From Thermoanaerobaculum sp. (GTDB lineage: Bacteria > Acidobacteriota > Thermoanaerobaculia > Multivoradales > UBA5704), in contig JAJKHS010000064.1 in NCBI GenBank assembly GCA_021154885.1, positions 1 through 42,601 on the forward strand: DNA of 42,601 nt, given 5' to 3'. Position 1 is the first letter of the stretch. Every line of letters begins with the position of its first letter. Shown piece after piece: positions 31,540-38,870 of the stretch. A program made the translations under genes and the position numbers. The notes beneath the pieces were generated by a model. It searched no databases. It was not told the origin of the DNA and saw nothing but the letters and a program-made list of their open reading frames with translations.

Positions 31540-32426
31540 ATTCAGACATCTTTGAAGACCTGCGAAGCTACGGCGAAGAGGCGATCCGCACGGGTCAGTT
31601 GGCCGCAGCGGAGGATCTTTACGACCGCGCTCTGCGCTGGGCCCTGGAGAACGGTGAGCCCTGGCAGATCGACCTCGGGCTGTGCAACCGCGCTGCGGCG
31701 GCGATCGAGCTGGGTCATGGCGAGGGGGAGCTGCCGCGGCTGCGCGAGATCCTGCTACGCAACGCCAACCCTCAGAACTGCCGGCTCGCGGCCTACAACA
31801 TCTCCCGGTACTACGAGCTGACGAAGAACTACAAGAAGTCGCTGTTCTACGCCCGGATCGCCCTGGAGCGCGGCGAGACCGTGGGTCGGCGCGATTGGAT
31901 GGCCTCGACCCACAACCATATCGGCAACGTCCTGCTGGCTGAAAGCTTCATCGCCGAGGCGTCGCAGAGCTATGAATTAGCTCTCTCCCTCATGCCGGAT
32001 GGCCAAGCTGTCTGGCGCGCCAACATCCTCGGCAACCTCGGGTACTGCCGGATCCTCCAGCACCGTCACTCCGAGGGCTATACGCTGCTCTATGAGAGCC
32101 TGCGGACGCTGCGGCGATTCCGGGCCGAGCGCTACATGGTGTCCACCCTCATCGATCTCTGCTTCGCCCACCTGGAGACAAGCCGCCTCCACTACGCCGA
32201 GCGTTGGGGCGCGCTCGCCCTCGAGCTCGCGGAGCGGACCCAACAGAGGGACTCGGTGAAGAATGCGCTGTATCTCCTCGGGGAGACTGCCCACTTGAGC
32301 GGCGACGACGAAGTTGCGCGCAGCTACTTCACACGGCTCCAGCACGACTTCTTCCCCGACGAGGTCTACCTTCCCGGTTTCCTGATGACGGTCGACATCC
32401 GGAAGCTTATCAATCTGCATGCTTGA
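31536..32426 (+). CDS. TPR-repeat protein coupled to the XRE regulator
   Basis: A 296-aa all-helical protein. Repeated pairs of helices of tetratricopeptide type run through the length (AIRTGQLAAAEDLYDRALRW, KNYKKSLFYARIALERGE, ASQSYELALSLMP, RLHYAERWGALALELAERTQ, GDDEVARSYFTRLQHDFF). No signal peptide or enzyme motif is present, so it acts in the cytoplasm, most simply as the ligand- or partner-sensing half of the regulator encoded just before it. It overlaps that gene by 4 nt and ends 13 nt before the likely start of a secreted protein. In RRNPP systems the TPR part binds exported peptides. No short peptide gene was found here. Confidence 0.75.
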   Translation: MNSDIFEDLRSYGEEAIRTGQLAAAEDLYDRALRWALENGEPWQIDLGLCNRAAAAIELGHGEGELPRLREILLRNANPQNCRLAAYNISRYYELTKNYKKSLFYARIALERGETVGRRDWMASTHNHIGNVLLAESFIAEASQSYELALSLMPDGQAVWRANILGNLGYCRILQHRHSEGYTLLYESLRTLRRFRAERYMVSTLIDLCFAHLETSRLHYAERWGALALELAERTQQRDSVKNALYLLGETAHLSGDDEVARSYFTRLQHDFFPDEVYLPGFLMTVDIRKLINLHA

Positions 32427-32439
32427 GCCGAGCCCTGCC

Positions 32440-33831
32440 ATGAACATGAAAAGGTCATCCTCCGCCCTCGTCCTGATCCTCCTGGCCGGCACTCTCGGCA
32501 CTCCCGCCTTTGCCCAGGATGGGACCGCTGCGCTCGGCACTGCTGGCGAGGTCTATCTCGCCAAGGTGGGAGCTTACAAGGACCTCTTCCCCAAGGGGCA
32601 TGACACGACCCCGGGCAATACGGTGCTGGCCATCGACCTCATCCAGCCGAGCGCGGCTCCGCAACGCCTGGTGGTGCCCTACACCACGGGAGCCGACGTC
32701 GAGAGCTCGGCGGCCGTGCTCTTCGAGGACGACTCGGACACTCTGTTCGTGGTCTGGGCGAGCCAGACCAATGCGCTGAGCTCCGTGCTGATGCTGGCCA
32801 GCTTCGATGGCACGTCGTGGGGACCGCCAATCCAGATCACCAGCAATCCATTCTCCTCGAAGACCTCGCCGCAGCTCGCGATCACCCGCGACTCCTTCTC
32901 GACCACGGACTCCGACGAGAACACGGCGACCCGGCACCGCACCATCATCCACGTCGTCTGGGAAGAGCAGACCGCGAGCGGCAACGCCGACGTCCTCTAC
33001 ACCCCCGTCATCCTCGAGGAAGGCACCTACCTCGGATGGGCTCCCGTCTACAACCTGAACGACATGGTGGGTAGAACGCCGTCCACTTCGAAGTTCGCTC
33101 CTCCGGACACCCTCGTCCAGTCACCAGTTCTACAACCAGGGCGCGATGCCCGAACCCTGGTCGTCGGCTTCGCCTCTGCTGAGACACGCACCCTCTCCGC
33201 AGTTGAAATCGACGTCCTTCCCGAGGAGCTTTCGCTTCTTGCCGCCGACGCCCGCGCCCATATCATCGACGTAGGCCGCAGCCTTTATCCCAACTACCTT
33301 CAGGTCTTGGCAGACAAGACCATGGCCGATATCATCTCTCGCGGCACCGCGTTCCACGATGACGTTATCCACTACATCGCGGGCCAGATCCACGACCTTG
33401 TCCTCGCCAGTAGAGGCACCGACCCCGCGGATCTGACGGCTCTCAGCGAGGATGCCCGTGCCCACATCATCGACGTAGGTGTTCGGCTCTCCGGTCGGGG
33501 CCTCCGGGACAAGAACGATACCGCCACCAAGGCAATGATCGAGAGCACCGTCAGTGTAAACCCTGCCACCGACCCGACGGCACCCTCTCACCTGATCCAC
33601 TTCCGAATCGCTTCGAACCGGCCCGCTCCGCAGATGGGCTCGACTGGAACCCAGCTCTTCCTGTCGGAGACGGGAGACGACGCGCTCGTCGCCTGGACGG
33701 ACACGGGCAAGATCCTCTACCGTCTCAGCCAGGATGCGGGTTGGAGCGATCAGCGCCAGATCAAGCTGTCGGACTCGCTGGACGCCGCCCACGCGTACAG
33801 CGTCCTCAAGCAGAAGGTCCGGAATCGCTAG
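32440..33831 (+). CDS. Secreted 463-aa protein, beta-propeller-like, in the XRE/TPR operon
   Basis: The ATG at 32440 gives MNMKRSSSALVLILLAGTLG and a signal cleavage near PAFA-Q (residue 26). An in-frame ATG at 32419 overlaps the TPR gene and is an alternative. The N-terminal part (about 30-215) has sialidase-like strand patterns (LFVVWASQTN, IHVVWEEQTASGNADVLY). Between residues about 260 and 360 a helical insert carries two copies of ARAHIIDVG 68 residues apart (nt 33247 and 33451). The end returns to propeller-like strands (DDALVAWTDTGKILYRLSQ). I do not recognise a family. Being the third gene of this operon, it may be the exported effector or signal-related protein controlled by the pair before it. 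That is inference. Confidence 0.65.
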   Translation: MNMKRSSSALVLILLAGTLGTPAFAQDGTAALGTAGEVYLAKVGAYKDLFPKGHDTTPGNTVLAIDLIQPSAAPQRLVVPYTTGADVESSAAVLFEDDSDTLFVVWASQTNALSSVLMLASFDGTSWGPPIQITSNPFSSKTSPQLAITRDSFSTTDSDENTATRHRTIIHVVWEEQTASGNADVLYTPVILEEGTYLGWAPVYNLNDMVGRTPSTSKFAPPDTLVQSPVLQPGRDARTLVVGFASAETRTLSAVEIDVLPEELSLLAADARAHIIDVGRSLYPNYLQVLADKTMADIISRGTAFHDDVIHYIAGQIHDLVLASRGTDPADLTALSEDARAHIIDVGVRLSGRGLRDKNDTATKAMIESTVSVNPATDPTAPSHLIHFRIASNRPAPQMGSTGTQLFLSETGDDALVAWTDTGKILYRLSQDAGWSDQRQIKLSDSLDAAHAYSVLKQKVRNR

Positions 33832-33912
33832 CAGTCAGTCTCAATGATCTTCAACGGCGCGTCGGCCGGGCGCGCCGCCCTGCCTTCCTCAAAGCGGCGT
33901 TCCCCGACCCGA

Positions 33913-34470
33913 GACGACGGTCCATCGTACGCGGCGCATTTCCATCGTCTCCATACGATGAACCGTTGTACGCGGACAACGAACCGTCGTATGCGGACGA
34001 CGGTCCATCGTACGCGGCGCATTTCCGTCGTCTCCATACGATGAACCGTTGTACGCGGGCAATGGACCGTTGTACGCGGACGACGGTCCATCGTACGCGG
34101 CGCATTTCCATCGTCTCCATACGATGAACCGTTGTACGCGGACAACGAACCGTCGTACGCGGACGACGGTCCATCGTACGCGGCGCATTTCCGTCGTCTC
34201 CATACGATGAACCGTTGTACGCGGACAACGGACCGCTGTACGCGGACGACGGCCCATCGTACGCGGCGCATTTCCATCGTCTCCATACGATGAACCGTTG
34301 TACGCGGACAACGGACCGTTGTATGCGGACGACGGTCCATCGTACGCGGCGCATTTCCGTCGTCTCCATGCAACGGACCGTCGTACGCGGACAATGAACC
34401 GTTGTACGCGGACGACGGACCGTCGCACGCGGCGCATTTCCACCGTCTCCAGACGACGAGCCGTCGGACA
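33913..34470. repeat. 83-bp tandem array, 7 copies, each made of three hairpins
   Basis: Copies begin at 33913, 33996, 34079, 34162, 34245, 34328 and 34411. The spacing is exactly 83 nt each time, and the last copy is partial. Each unit holds three inverted repeats with 6-nt loops: CGTTGT-N6-ACAACG, CCGTCGT-N6-ACGACGG and CATCGT-N6-ACGATG. The third element alternates between CATCGT and CGTCGT from unit to unit, so a 166-bp dimer is the likely copying unit. The array fills almost all of the 648-nt gap between the convergent secreted-protein gene (ends 33831) and GHMP kinase gene (ends 34480). There are no unique spacers and no cas genes. All three minus-strand frames are open, but 83 is not divisible by three. 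It is most likely a structured non-coding element or minisatellite. Confidence 0.9.
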
Positions 34471-34479
34471 CGTCCGGTA

Positions 34480-35484
34480 TTACTCAGGCGACCGGCTGAT
34501 CGCCAGCGGCGTGGCCACGGGCCGCGCCTTCAGGATCTCGCCGCCCGCCTTTTGGAGCGCGGCGGCGATCCCGCTCCGGCGCTCCGGTGGACAGAGGATA
34601 GCGAGGCTGCCGCCGCCGCCGGCGCCGCAGGCCTTGCCGCCCCAGGCGCCGTGGGCCGACGCCGCCTGGAGGAGGCCCTCCAGGACCGGCGTCGAGATCC
34701 CGTCCGCGAGCTGCCGGCGGTAGCTCCACTCGCGGCTCATCAGCTCGCCGACGCGGGCGAAATCGCCCGCCTCCAGGGCCGGGGTGAGCTCGGCCGTGGT
34801 CTCGGCGATCCCCGCGAAGAGCCCGACTATCATGGCCTCGCCGTCCAGCCGGCGCCGTACCACCTGCCAGTTGTTCCCCGCCGAGAAGTGACTCTGGCCG
34901 GAGTAGACCACCAGCAGGCTCGCGCCCAGACGCTCGAGGTCGACGGCGAGGGAGCGGACCCTCTCCCCTCCCGGCTCGGCGAGGATCTCGAGAGCTCCTC
35001 CCAAGAGGGCGGGATAATGATCCTGGAGCCCCGTGGGGAGACCCATCAGCCGGGCTTCGAGGTCCCGCGCCAGCGCCGCCAGCCGCTCCGGCCGGGAACG
35101 GGGACGGTCGAACGCCTCTTCGGCCGCGGCCAGGAAGGCCACCGTCAGGCCTGAGCTCGCGCCGAGCCCTCCCCCGCGCGGCGAGTCGCTGGCCAGCGAG
35201 ACCTCGAAGGGCGGCAGTTCCAGGGCGGAGGCGATCACTCCGATCAGGGACGTCTCTTGATGCCGCGCCAGCTCCGCCGCCGAGAGGGCCTCGGTCCGGC
35301 TCGCGCCCTGGCGGACGACGTAGCCGCCGGCCCCGGCCGCGGATAATGGGCGCAGCTCGACCGTGACGGCGAGGTCCACCGCCACGTTGACCGTCCGCGC
35401 GCCGGGATGGAGCAGGCCCAGAGGCCAGATGTCGAGGGTGCCGCCGCCGAAATCGACCCGGCACCAGGCCCTGACGACGACCAT
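34480..35484 (-). CDS. GHMP-family sugar kinase (HddA/fucokinase-like)
   Basis: A 334-aa small-molecule kinase of the GHMP superfamily. It opens MVVVRAWCRVDFGGGTLDIW, the substrate-side motif 1. The ATP-binding motif 2 is SPRGGGLGASSGL (101-113), and motif 3 near the C-terminus is KACGAGGGGSLAILC. The closest type known to me is the heptose-7-phosphate or fucose kinase group, which feeds GDP-sugar synthesis for surface glycans. This suits the nearby export cluster, but the exact sugar is not readable. The ATG at 35484 lies 14 nt after the M23 peptidase stop, so it is cotranscribed with it. Its stop codon sits about 10 nt from the 83-bp repeat array. Confidence 0.8.
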   Translation of the reverse strand: MVVVRAWCRVDFGGGTLDIWPLGLLHPGARTVNVAVDLAVTVELRPLSAAGAGGYVVRQGASRTEALSAAELARHQETSLIGVIASALELPPFEVSLASDSPRGGGLGASSGLTVAFLAAAEEAFDRPRSRPERLAALARDLEARLMGLPTGLQDHYPALLGGALEILAEPGGERVRSLAVDLERLGASLLVVYSGQSHFSAGNNWQVVRRRLDGEAMIVGLFAGIAETTAELTPALEAGDFARVGELMSREWSYRRQLADGISTPVLEGLLQAASAHGAWGGKACGAGGGGSLAILCPPERRSGIAAALQKAGGEILKARPVATPLAISRSPE

Positions 35485-35498
35485 CGGAATGGAGAGAG

Positions 35499-36863
35499 TT
35501 AGCGCGCCACTCCGGAACGGGCAGGCTGCTGCGGCGCGGCGTCTCCAACCGCGAGCTGAGTATGGAGCCCGTGGGCCACCTTGCCGTCGCGCAGTCCCGA
35601 CCGGAGCTGATCTCGCCAGGACCGGAAAGAGGCCAGGCGAGTGGTCGGGATGGGCTCGTCGCGGACGCCCTTGAGCGATAGCGGATCGATCCAGCCGTCC
35701 CGGAGCTTCACCCGGTAGTCCAGGTGCGGGCCGCTGGCGAGACCCGTGGCGCCGGTGAAGGCGATGGTGTCGCCCTGCCGGACCCGGGCGCCCGGGTGGA
35801 CCCCCGATGCAAAGCGGGAGAGGTGGAGGTAGCACGTCAGGAAGCCGCCGGGGTGCTGCACCTTCACCACGTTGCCGCCCCCGCGGTCCCAGCCGGCGAA
35901 GCTCACGACGCCGTTGGCCGTGACCTGGACCGGCGTGCCCACCGGCGCGCCGTAGTCGACGCCGTAGTGCGGCCGGTACTCCTTCAGCACCGGGTGGAAG
36001 CGGTGGAGGCTGAACACCGAGGTGATGCGGGGAGAGTAGCGCAGAGGCGAGCGGAGGAACATCTTCTTCATCGGCCGCCCCTCGCCGTCGTAGAAGACGC
36101 CCGAGTCGCCGTACCGGTAGGCCTCGTGCAGCCGCCCCTTGTTGTCGTAGGCCGCCGCCTGGATGGTGCCGACGTCACGGAACCGGCCGTCGAGCTGGAC
36201 CTCCTCGTAGAGCACCTGGAAAGTATCGCCCGGCTGCAGGTCCTTGGTGAAGTCGAGGTCCCACTGGAACACGTCGGCCAGACGATAGGCGAGCGCCGGC
36301 GGGCCGCCAGCCGTGCGGATGGAATCCTCCAGCGAGCCGGCCAGCGTCCCCTGGACCGAGCGCATCTCCACCGACCGGCGGAACGGCTGCCAGTCGCTCT
36401 GCCAGTGCTCGCCCCGGCGGACCATCTCGATGCGGCCGCTGCCGTCGAGCGTCATCTCGAAAGAAGCGAGCTTCGAATCGGGATTGAAGAAGGCCGAGTA
36501 GTGGTTGCCGGCCTTGAGGCTGCGCAGGTTGACCTTCTGTGCCAGCACGTTGGTGGCATCCCTCAGCTCGCCCCCCTGAAGACCGAGCTTCCCGAGCACG
36601 TCGGCCACCGTCTCGCCGCGCAGGAGCGTGGACTCCACCGGCACCCGGGCCTGGTCGATCCAGCGGCTGGCTTCGTTCGGGAGGACGTTGTTGGCGGCGA
36701 ACCGGGCGGCGAACCGGGGAATCGGGGGCAGCGGGTAGGGCGAGCGGTTGTAGGCGTCGAGGTGACGGGTGGTGGTGAACAGCCCCGCCGCGAGGAGGGT
36801 CAGCCCGAGGGGAAGGAGCCATCGGAGGGCTTTCGGGCCAAGACGTATCCACTGTGACTGCAT
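35499..36863 (-). CDS. M23-family murein endopeptidase with membrane anchor
   Basis: A 454-aa peptidoglycan hydrolase. One N-terminal hydrophobic segment (WLLPLGLTLLAAGLF, about 15-29) anchors or exports it. The periplasmic part has a beta-rich region with GETVADVLGKLGL and ALAYRLADVFQWDLDF, as in MepM/OapA-type proteins. The M23 core is at about 275-405: HYGVDYGAPVGTP with the first zinc ligands (His near 298, Asp near 302), and CYLHLS. The last motif reads GPHLDYRV, where most M23 enzymes have HLH. Asp in place of the third ligand also occurs in some homologues I know of, so activity is possible but not certain. It precedes the GHMP kinase by 14 nt and the weak site GGAGG lies 9 nt before the ATG. 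Confidence 0.8.
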   Translation of the reverse strand: MQSQWIRLGPKALRWLLPLGLTLLAAGLFTTTRHLDAYNRSPYPLPPIPRFAARFAANNVLPNEASRWIDQARVPVESTLLRGETVADVLGKLGLQGGELRDATNVLAQKVNLRSLKAGNHYSAFFNPDSKLASFEMTLDGSGRIEMVRRGEHWQSDWQPFRRSVEMRSVQGTLAGSLEDSIRTAGGPPALAYRLADVFQWDLDFTKDLQPGDTFQVLYEEVQLDGRFRDVGTIQAAAYDNKGRLHEAYRYGDSGVFYDGEGRPMKKMFLRSPLRYSPRITSVFSLHRFHPVLKEYRPHYGVDYGAPVGTPVQVTANGVVSFAGWDRGGGNVVKVQHPGGFLTCYLHLSRFASGVHPGARVRQGDTIAFTGATGLASGPHLDYRVKLRDGWIDPLSLKGVRDEPIPTTRLASFRSWRDQLRSGLRDGKVAHGLHTQLAVGDAAPQQPARSGVAR

Positions 36864-37050
36864 CCCGTGCAGACCTCCGTGGAGAGGGGGTTCAACGCCG
36901 CTCGAACAAGGATGACAAACGCGGGTTGGATACTACACAGGAGGGAGGGGGGGATGCAAGCCCCTGCCTCTTCTTTAGACAAACCACTCCCTCTTCTCCC
37001 GGTGAGGGGGTGGGAGGGGGCGGGAGAAGAGGGCCAGGGTGATGAGGGCC

Positions 37051-37506
37051 TTAGTGCAGCAGGTCCGCGATGAACCGTTCCGGGTCGTCGGGCAGCTTGC
37101 CGTGATAGGCCACCTGACCGTTCTTGACCACGAGCAGGCCCGGCAGTGTGGCCACGTTGTACTTGCGGGAGAAGAGGCCGTCCGGATCCAGGCAGACCGG
37201 AGCGCCGAGGCCTTTGCCGGCGAGGAAACCGTCGATCGTCTGGCGCTCCTCCTGGAAGTTGACGGTGATGACGCGGGCGCCCCCCTTCCAGCGGGAGGCG
37301 AGGGGATTGACGCGCTGGACGATGTCGCGCGAGCGCGGGGACCAGGAGGCCCAGACCACCACGATGGTCGTGCCCCGCGCCAGATCGCCGTCGCTCAGCC
37401 GCTCCCCTCCCAGGCACGACAGGCTGACGTCCTGGGCTCCGGCGAGGCGCGCCAGGGCGGCGAAGCTCAGGAGGGCGAGCGCCAAGGCTCGAAGGGTCGT
37501 TTTCAT
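37051..37506 (-). CDS. Exported thioredoxin-fold protein lacking the CXXC cysteines
   Basis: A 151-aa TlpA/thioredoxin-like protein with a signal peptide (cleavage at LAGA-Q, near residue 24). The fold marks are VVVWASWSPRSRDI (W52 onward), ITVNFQEERQTIDGFL and the cis-proline loop ATLPGLLVVKNG. The active site that normally reads WCPxC is SPRS here: positions 56 and 59 are serine, so classic dithiol exchange is not possible. Two other cysteines (31 and about 104) are outside the active site. A role in binding or chaperoning is more likely than reduction. It lies 20 nt after the anti-sigma factor gene and is probably cotranscribed with it, then followed at 187 nt by the M23 gene. Confidence 0.75.
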   Translation of the reverse strand: MKTTLRALALALLSFAALARLAGAQDVSLSCLGGERLSDGDLARGTTIVVVWASWSPRSRDIVQRVNPLASRWKGGARVITVNFQEERQTIDGFLAGKGLGAPVCLDPDGLFSRKYNVATLPGLLVVKNGQVAYHGKLPDDPERFIADLLH

Positions 37507-37526
37507 GGGAGATCCGCCGAGGGGAA

Positions 37527-37769
37527 TCAGTGGGGGCCGGCAAAGCGGCGATGCTCGAAGCTGATCAGGATGCGGTGTCGCAAACGGTCGGGGGCGGAGC
37601 AGCGGTACGTCCTCTCACGGACGATCCAGAGCAGCTTGCGGGTGTAGTCGACCTTCCTGGCACAGTCGCCGCACGTCCCGACGTGGTCTCGGAAAGGGGC
37701 CAGCAGCTCCTCTTCCATCTCGTTGTCGAAGAACAGGAACAGCGTCTCGCTGACCTCTTTGCAGTCCAT
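37527..37769 (-). CDS. Zinc anti-sigma factor, RsrA-like (ZAS domain)
   Basis: An 80-aa protein. GGAGGAAGG precedes the ATG at 37769. The metal-binding set is C3, H29, C33 and C36 (MDCKEV and HVGTCGDC). The spacings 26, 4 and 3 are the same as in RsrA, the redox-sensing anti-sigma factor of SigR. The C-terminal half is helical (RKVDYTRKLLWIV, RLRHRILISFEHRRF). In the RsrA model, oxidation forms a disulfide, zinc is released and the sigma factor freed. The ECF sigma gene lies 103 nt upstream, so these form a sigma/anti-sigma pair. Thiol sensing is inferred from the exact cysteine spacing. Confidence 0.8.
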   Translation of the reverse strand: MDCKEVSETLFLFFDNEMEEELLAPFRDHVGTCGDCARKVDYTRKLLWIVRERTYRCSAPDRLRHRILISFEHRRFAGPH

Positions 37770-37872
37770 CGTCCTTCCTCCGCGACCCAGACTCTCTGAT
37801 GACGTTGTGCAATCGACCCTTGTGTGAACCCCTCCAGTTCAACTCTGGCCTGGGCCGGTATATTTCCCGGAG

Positions 37873-38508
37873 CTACTTCGCGCTCCGGCTCCGCATCTTG
37901 GCGGGCTCGTCACCCTCCCGCAGGTAGCCGTGGTCGCGAGCGAACTCCAGCATGGCGGCCTCCAGCAGACGGCGGCCACGGTAGAGGCGGCTCATGACGG
38001 TGCCCACGGGGACGTCCAGGATCTCGGCGATCTCCTTATAGGAGAACCCTTCCAGGTCCGCCAGCAGCACCACCATGCGGTAGTCCGGCGGCAGCTTGTC
38101 CAGGGCCCGCTGGACATCCTCGTCGAGGACGTTCTCCAGCAGCTCCTCCTCGGGGTTCTTCGTCGGCTTCGCCGCGTCCTCACTCACCTGGTTCTCGAAG
38201 GACTCCTCGATCTCTGCAAAGTCGCTCAGGGTCGGGGCCTGCTGCTTCTTGCGGTAGTTGTTGATGAAGGTGTTCTTCATGATCTTGAACAACCACGCCT
38301 TGAAGTTGGTCCCTTCCTCAAATTTGTCGTAGTAGCGGTAGGCTTTGAGGTAGGTCTCCTGGACCAGGTCCTCGGCGTCCTCCGCATTGCGCGTCATGCG
38401 GTAGGCAGTGTTGTACAGCGCATCCACGAACGGCATCGCCGCCGCCTCGAAGTTCCACCCTTTCTGGTGGTCTACACTCTCTTTGGGCATGCTTACCCCC
38501 TTCGGCAT
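37873..38508 (-). CDS. ECF RNA polymerase sigma factor (SigR/RpoE-like)
   Basis: A 211-aa group 4 sigma factor. Region 2 (about 27-95) has the -10 recognition and melting part: FVDALYNTAYRMTRNAEDAE, DLVQETYLKAYRYYDKF and FKAWLFKIMKNTFINNYRKK. A long acidic linker follows (about 96-135). Region 4 (about 140-190) has DKLPPDYRMVVLLADLEGFS and YKEIAEILDVPVGTVMSRLY, the -35-binding helix-turn-helix. The ATG at 38508 has GGAGAGAGG only 2 nt away. The ATG at 38490 has AAGGGGG at better spacing and may be the true start. The pairing with an RsrA-like gene points to control by oxidative thiol stress. Confidence 0.85.
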   Translation of the reverse strand: MPKGVSMPKESVDHQKGWNFEAAAMPFVDALYNTAYRMTRNAEDAEDLVQETYLKAYRYYDKFEEGTNFKAWLFKIMKNTFINNYRKKQQAPTLSDFAEIEESFENQVSEDAAKPTKNPEEELLENVLDEDVQRALDKLPPDYRMVVLLADLEGFSYKEIAEILDVPVGTVMSRLYRGRRLLEAAMLEFARDHGYLREGDEPAKMRSRSAK

Positions 38509-38528
38509 AACCTCTCTCCCCCGACAGC

Positions 38529-38555
38529 TATACGCATAGACGGTGCCAACGGTTC
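38529..38555 (-). promoter_or_regulatory. Candidate ECF-type promoter of the sigma gene
   Basis: In the 362-nt gap 38509-38870, minus-strand GAACC (38551-38555) and CGTATA (38529-38534) are 16 nt apart, similar to RpoE/SigR-type -35 and -10 elements. This would allow autoregulation. The gap also holds a 7-bp hairpin (38817-38836, CCGGAAG/CTTCCGG), without a T-run, just after the Uma2 gene, and nothing else I can recognise. Confidence 0.3.
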
Positions 38556-38870
38556 ACAAGCCCGGATGGACTGGTCCCCGTCCTCTCCTCGGAAAGGAAA
38601 AGGGAACAGAGTGTCCTCAAGGAATGACAGTTTCCGGCAGAACAGCCCTGGGGTGGGTGCTCTCTTTTCGGATCGGGAACGTCCCCAGGCGATGGCGGTC
38701 CTCTGCGGAAAGAGTGCCAGCGATTATCATACATCGCCCCGGGGAGCGACGCACCTCGGCATCGCCGTTTCGGCACACGGCATGCCAAGACTGCGCCGGC
38801 TCGCGGCGTGCGCTCACCGGAAGGCCTGACTTCCGGAGCCGGCGATCAAGGGGCCGCGTGCTCGCTGGCG

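Noticed and set aside
33913-34470. CRISPR array
   Set aside because: The copies are contiguous with no unique spacers, the unit is too long and no cas gene is present.
33828-34471. The 83-bp array as a repetitive protein gene on the minus strand (all three frames open for over 180 codons)
   Set aside because: 83 is not a multiple of three, so all frames carry the same text in rotation, rich in Arg, Tyr and Ser. Openness results only from the lack of TTA, CTA and TCA in the unit. There is no ribosome site or family match.
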